Assembly (NCBI RefSeq): GCF_009912395.1 | Contig: NZ_WNDO01000027.1 | Span: 1-64,000, forward strand | Direction: 5' to 3' | DNA length: 64,000 nt | Source of the DNA: Luteibacter sp. | GTDB lineage: Bacteria > Pseudomonadota > Gammaproteobacteria > Xanthomonadales > Rhodanobacteraceae | Shown here: positions 63,410 to 64,000 of the stretch, in pieces | Position numbering within the stretch: the first letter of the stretch is position 1 | How the letters are laid out: every line of letters begins with the position of its first letter | Position numbers and translations under genes: made by a program | Notes under the pieces: generated by a model | The model's database searches: none | Told to the model about the DNA's origin: nothing | The model's input: the letters and a program-made list of their open reading frames with translations, nothing else

Positions 63410-63472
63410 ATGTCGAACCTGACCACCCGCATCGTGTCGATTATTACCCCCATCCCAACGATGGTGGGTTGA
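63410..63472 (+). CDS. ilv-type leader peptide
   Basis: A 20-residue frame with 4 Ile, 4 Thr, 2 Val and 1 Leu (for example RIVSIITPIPT), the composition expected of the leader of a branched-chain amino-acid operon. It ends 20 bp before a terminator, and a possible antiterminator (63463-63470) can pair with the terminator's left arm. Translation stalling at Ile/Val/Thr codons would decide between the structures. The ribosome binding site is weak. Confidence 0.7.
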   Translation: MSNLTTRIVSIITPIPTMVG

Positions 63473-63520
63473 TCGCGCACGTCAGGTGACCGAAACCCGC
63501 CCTCCAGAGGCGGGTTTTTT
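63450..63520 (+). promoter_or_regulatory. Transcription attenuator upstream of ilvA
   Basis: The terminator is AAACCCGCC (63493-63501) paired with GGCGGGTTT (63509-63517), followed by T residues. Upstream, CCATC/GATGG (63450-63454, 63460-63464) can form a first hairpin, and GGTGGGTT (63463-63470) can pair with AACCCGCC to prevent the terminator. This is the classic three-way attenuation layout. Confidence 0.75.
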
Positions 63521-63566
63521 CATGGCCCGCCTCCGATCCAGGGAACGCCCCTACGGAGATACGACC

Positions 63567-64000
63567 ATGCCCTCGACCACCCTGCGCCACGCCGATGCGC
63601 CCTCGCCGCCCGATCTGAACGACTACCTGCGCCGAACGCTCACGGCACGGGTCTACGACGTGGCGAAACGCACCGACCTCCAGCAGGCCATGTCCCTGTC
63701 CGAGCGGCTCGGCCATCGCATCTTCCTCAAGCGCGAGGATACCCAGCCCGTGGCGTCGTTCAAGCTGCGTGGCGCCTATAACCGGATCAGCCAGCTCGGC
63801 GCGGATGCCCTGGCGCGCGGCGTCATCACGGCCTCCGCCGGCAACCATGCCCAGGGCGTCGCCTGGTCGGCGGCGCGGCTGGGGGTGAAGGCCACCATCG
63901 TGTTGCCGCAGACCGCGCCCCGGGTGAAGGTGGACGCCACCCGGCGCTTCGGCGGCCCGACTGTCGACGTTGTGCTGGCCGGCGAATCCTATAGCGACGC
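63567..64000 (+). CDS. ilvA: Threonine dehydratase (deaminase), 5' part
   Basis: The first 144 codons of a fold type II PLP enzyme. The cofactor-binding Lys is in VASFKLRGAYN (about residue 70), preceded by IFLKRED, and the Asn-containing phosphate loop is SAGNHAQGVAWSAAR (about 91-105). It converts threonine to 2-oxobutyrate, the first step of isoleucine synthesis. The attenuator just upstream fits this role. The 3' part, including any regulatory ACT-like domain, lies beyond the window. Confidence 0.92.
   Translation, partial: MPSTTLRHADAPSPPDLNDYLRRTLTARVYDVAKRTDLQQAMSLSERLGHRIFLKREDTQPVASFKLRGAYNRISQLGADALARGVITASAGNHAQGVAWSAARLGVKATIVLPQTAPRVKVDATRRFGGPTVDVVLAGESYSD

Noticed and set aside
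1-64000. CRISPR arrays.
   Set aside because: No short regularly spaced repeats with unique spacers were seen; the only tandem DNA repeats are the 150-bp copies and the long coding repeats.

Overview
The window is GC-rich chromosomal DNA from a gammaproteobacterium, most likely order Xanthomonadales and probably Rhodanobacteraceae (Luteibacter/Dyella-like). The grounds are codon use, a Clp/CRP-type operator, FecI/FecR iron signalling, a xanthoferrin/vibrioferrin-like siderophore operon, secreted subtilisin- and lysyl-endopeptidase-type proteases, and REP-like palindromes typical of this group. The genus is an inference; no rRNA or housekeeping marker other than ilvA is present.

Layout. 1-4.77 kb is a mobile-element scar: a 5' part of one IS3-family element, a second IS3-family element, then a Tn3-family transposase that truncates an MFS transporter gene. 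5.2-10.8 kb is an iron-uptake locus: Fur box, FecI-type sigma factor, FecR-type anti-sigma factor, TonB-dependent siderophore receptor, PepSY membrane reductase-like protein and a small membrane protein. 10.8-20.7 kb holds secreted hydrolases: a CocE/S15-type hydrolase, a kexin-like S8 protease with a small secreted partner, an M14 carboxypeptidase, a Tat-exported phospholipase C and a beta-helix protein. 20.8-28.7 kb is a Fur-controlled NIS siderophore operon: SbnG-like citrate synthase, ATP-grasp ligase, NIS synthetase, MFS exporter, second NIS synthetase and PLP decarboxylase. This is the pvsABCDE order with an added citrate synthase. 28.8-31.3 kb is a DUF2946/TonB copper-receptor pair.

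31.3-52.8 kb, all on the minus strand, is the most unusual part. It encodes a giant VCBS-repeat surface protein (about 3600 residues if a one-base frameshift is repaired), a TolC-like lipoprotein with a C-terminal extension, two HlyD-type adaptors (one with a GAF-like N-terminus) and an M50 metalloprotease-HlyD fusion. No ABC ATPase is encoded in the cluster. A near-perfect CRP/Clp palindrome lies about 85 bp upstream of the giant gene. Behind that is a propeller-type hybrid sensor kinase with a degenerate receiver, overlapped by an AraC-type response regulator. I infer a dedicated export and anchoring system for the giant protein, unlike a standard type I secretion system.

53-64 kb is mixed: a LysR regulator, a lysyl-endopeptidase-like protease, a methyltransferase, a three-copy 150-bp tandem repeat, two small unknown genes, a REPIN-like palindrome, an AAA-type ATPase with an AT-rich operator-like palindrome, unknown membrane and secreted proteins, and an epoxide-hydrolase-like enzyme. 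It ends with an ilv-type attenuator (leader peptide plus terminator) in front of the 5' part of ilvA, which runs off the window.
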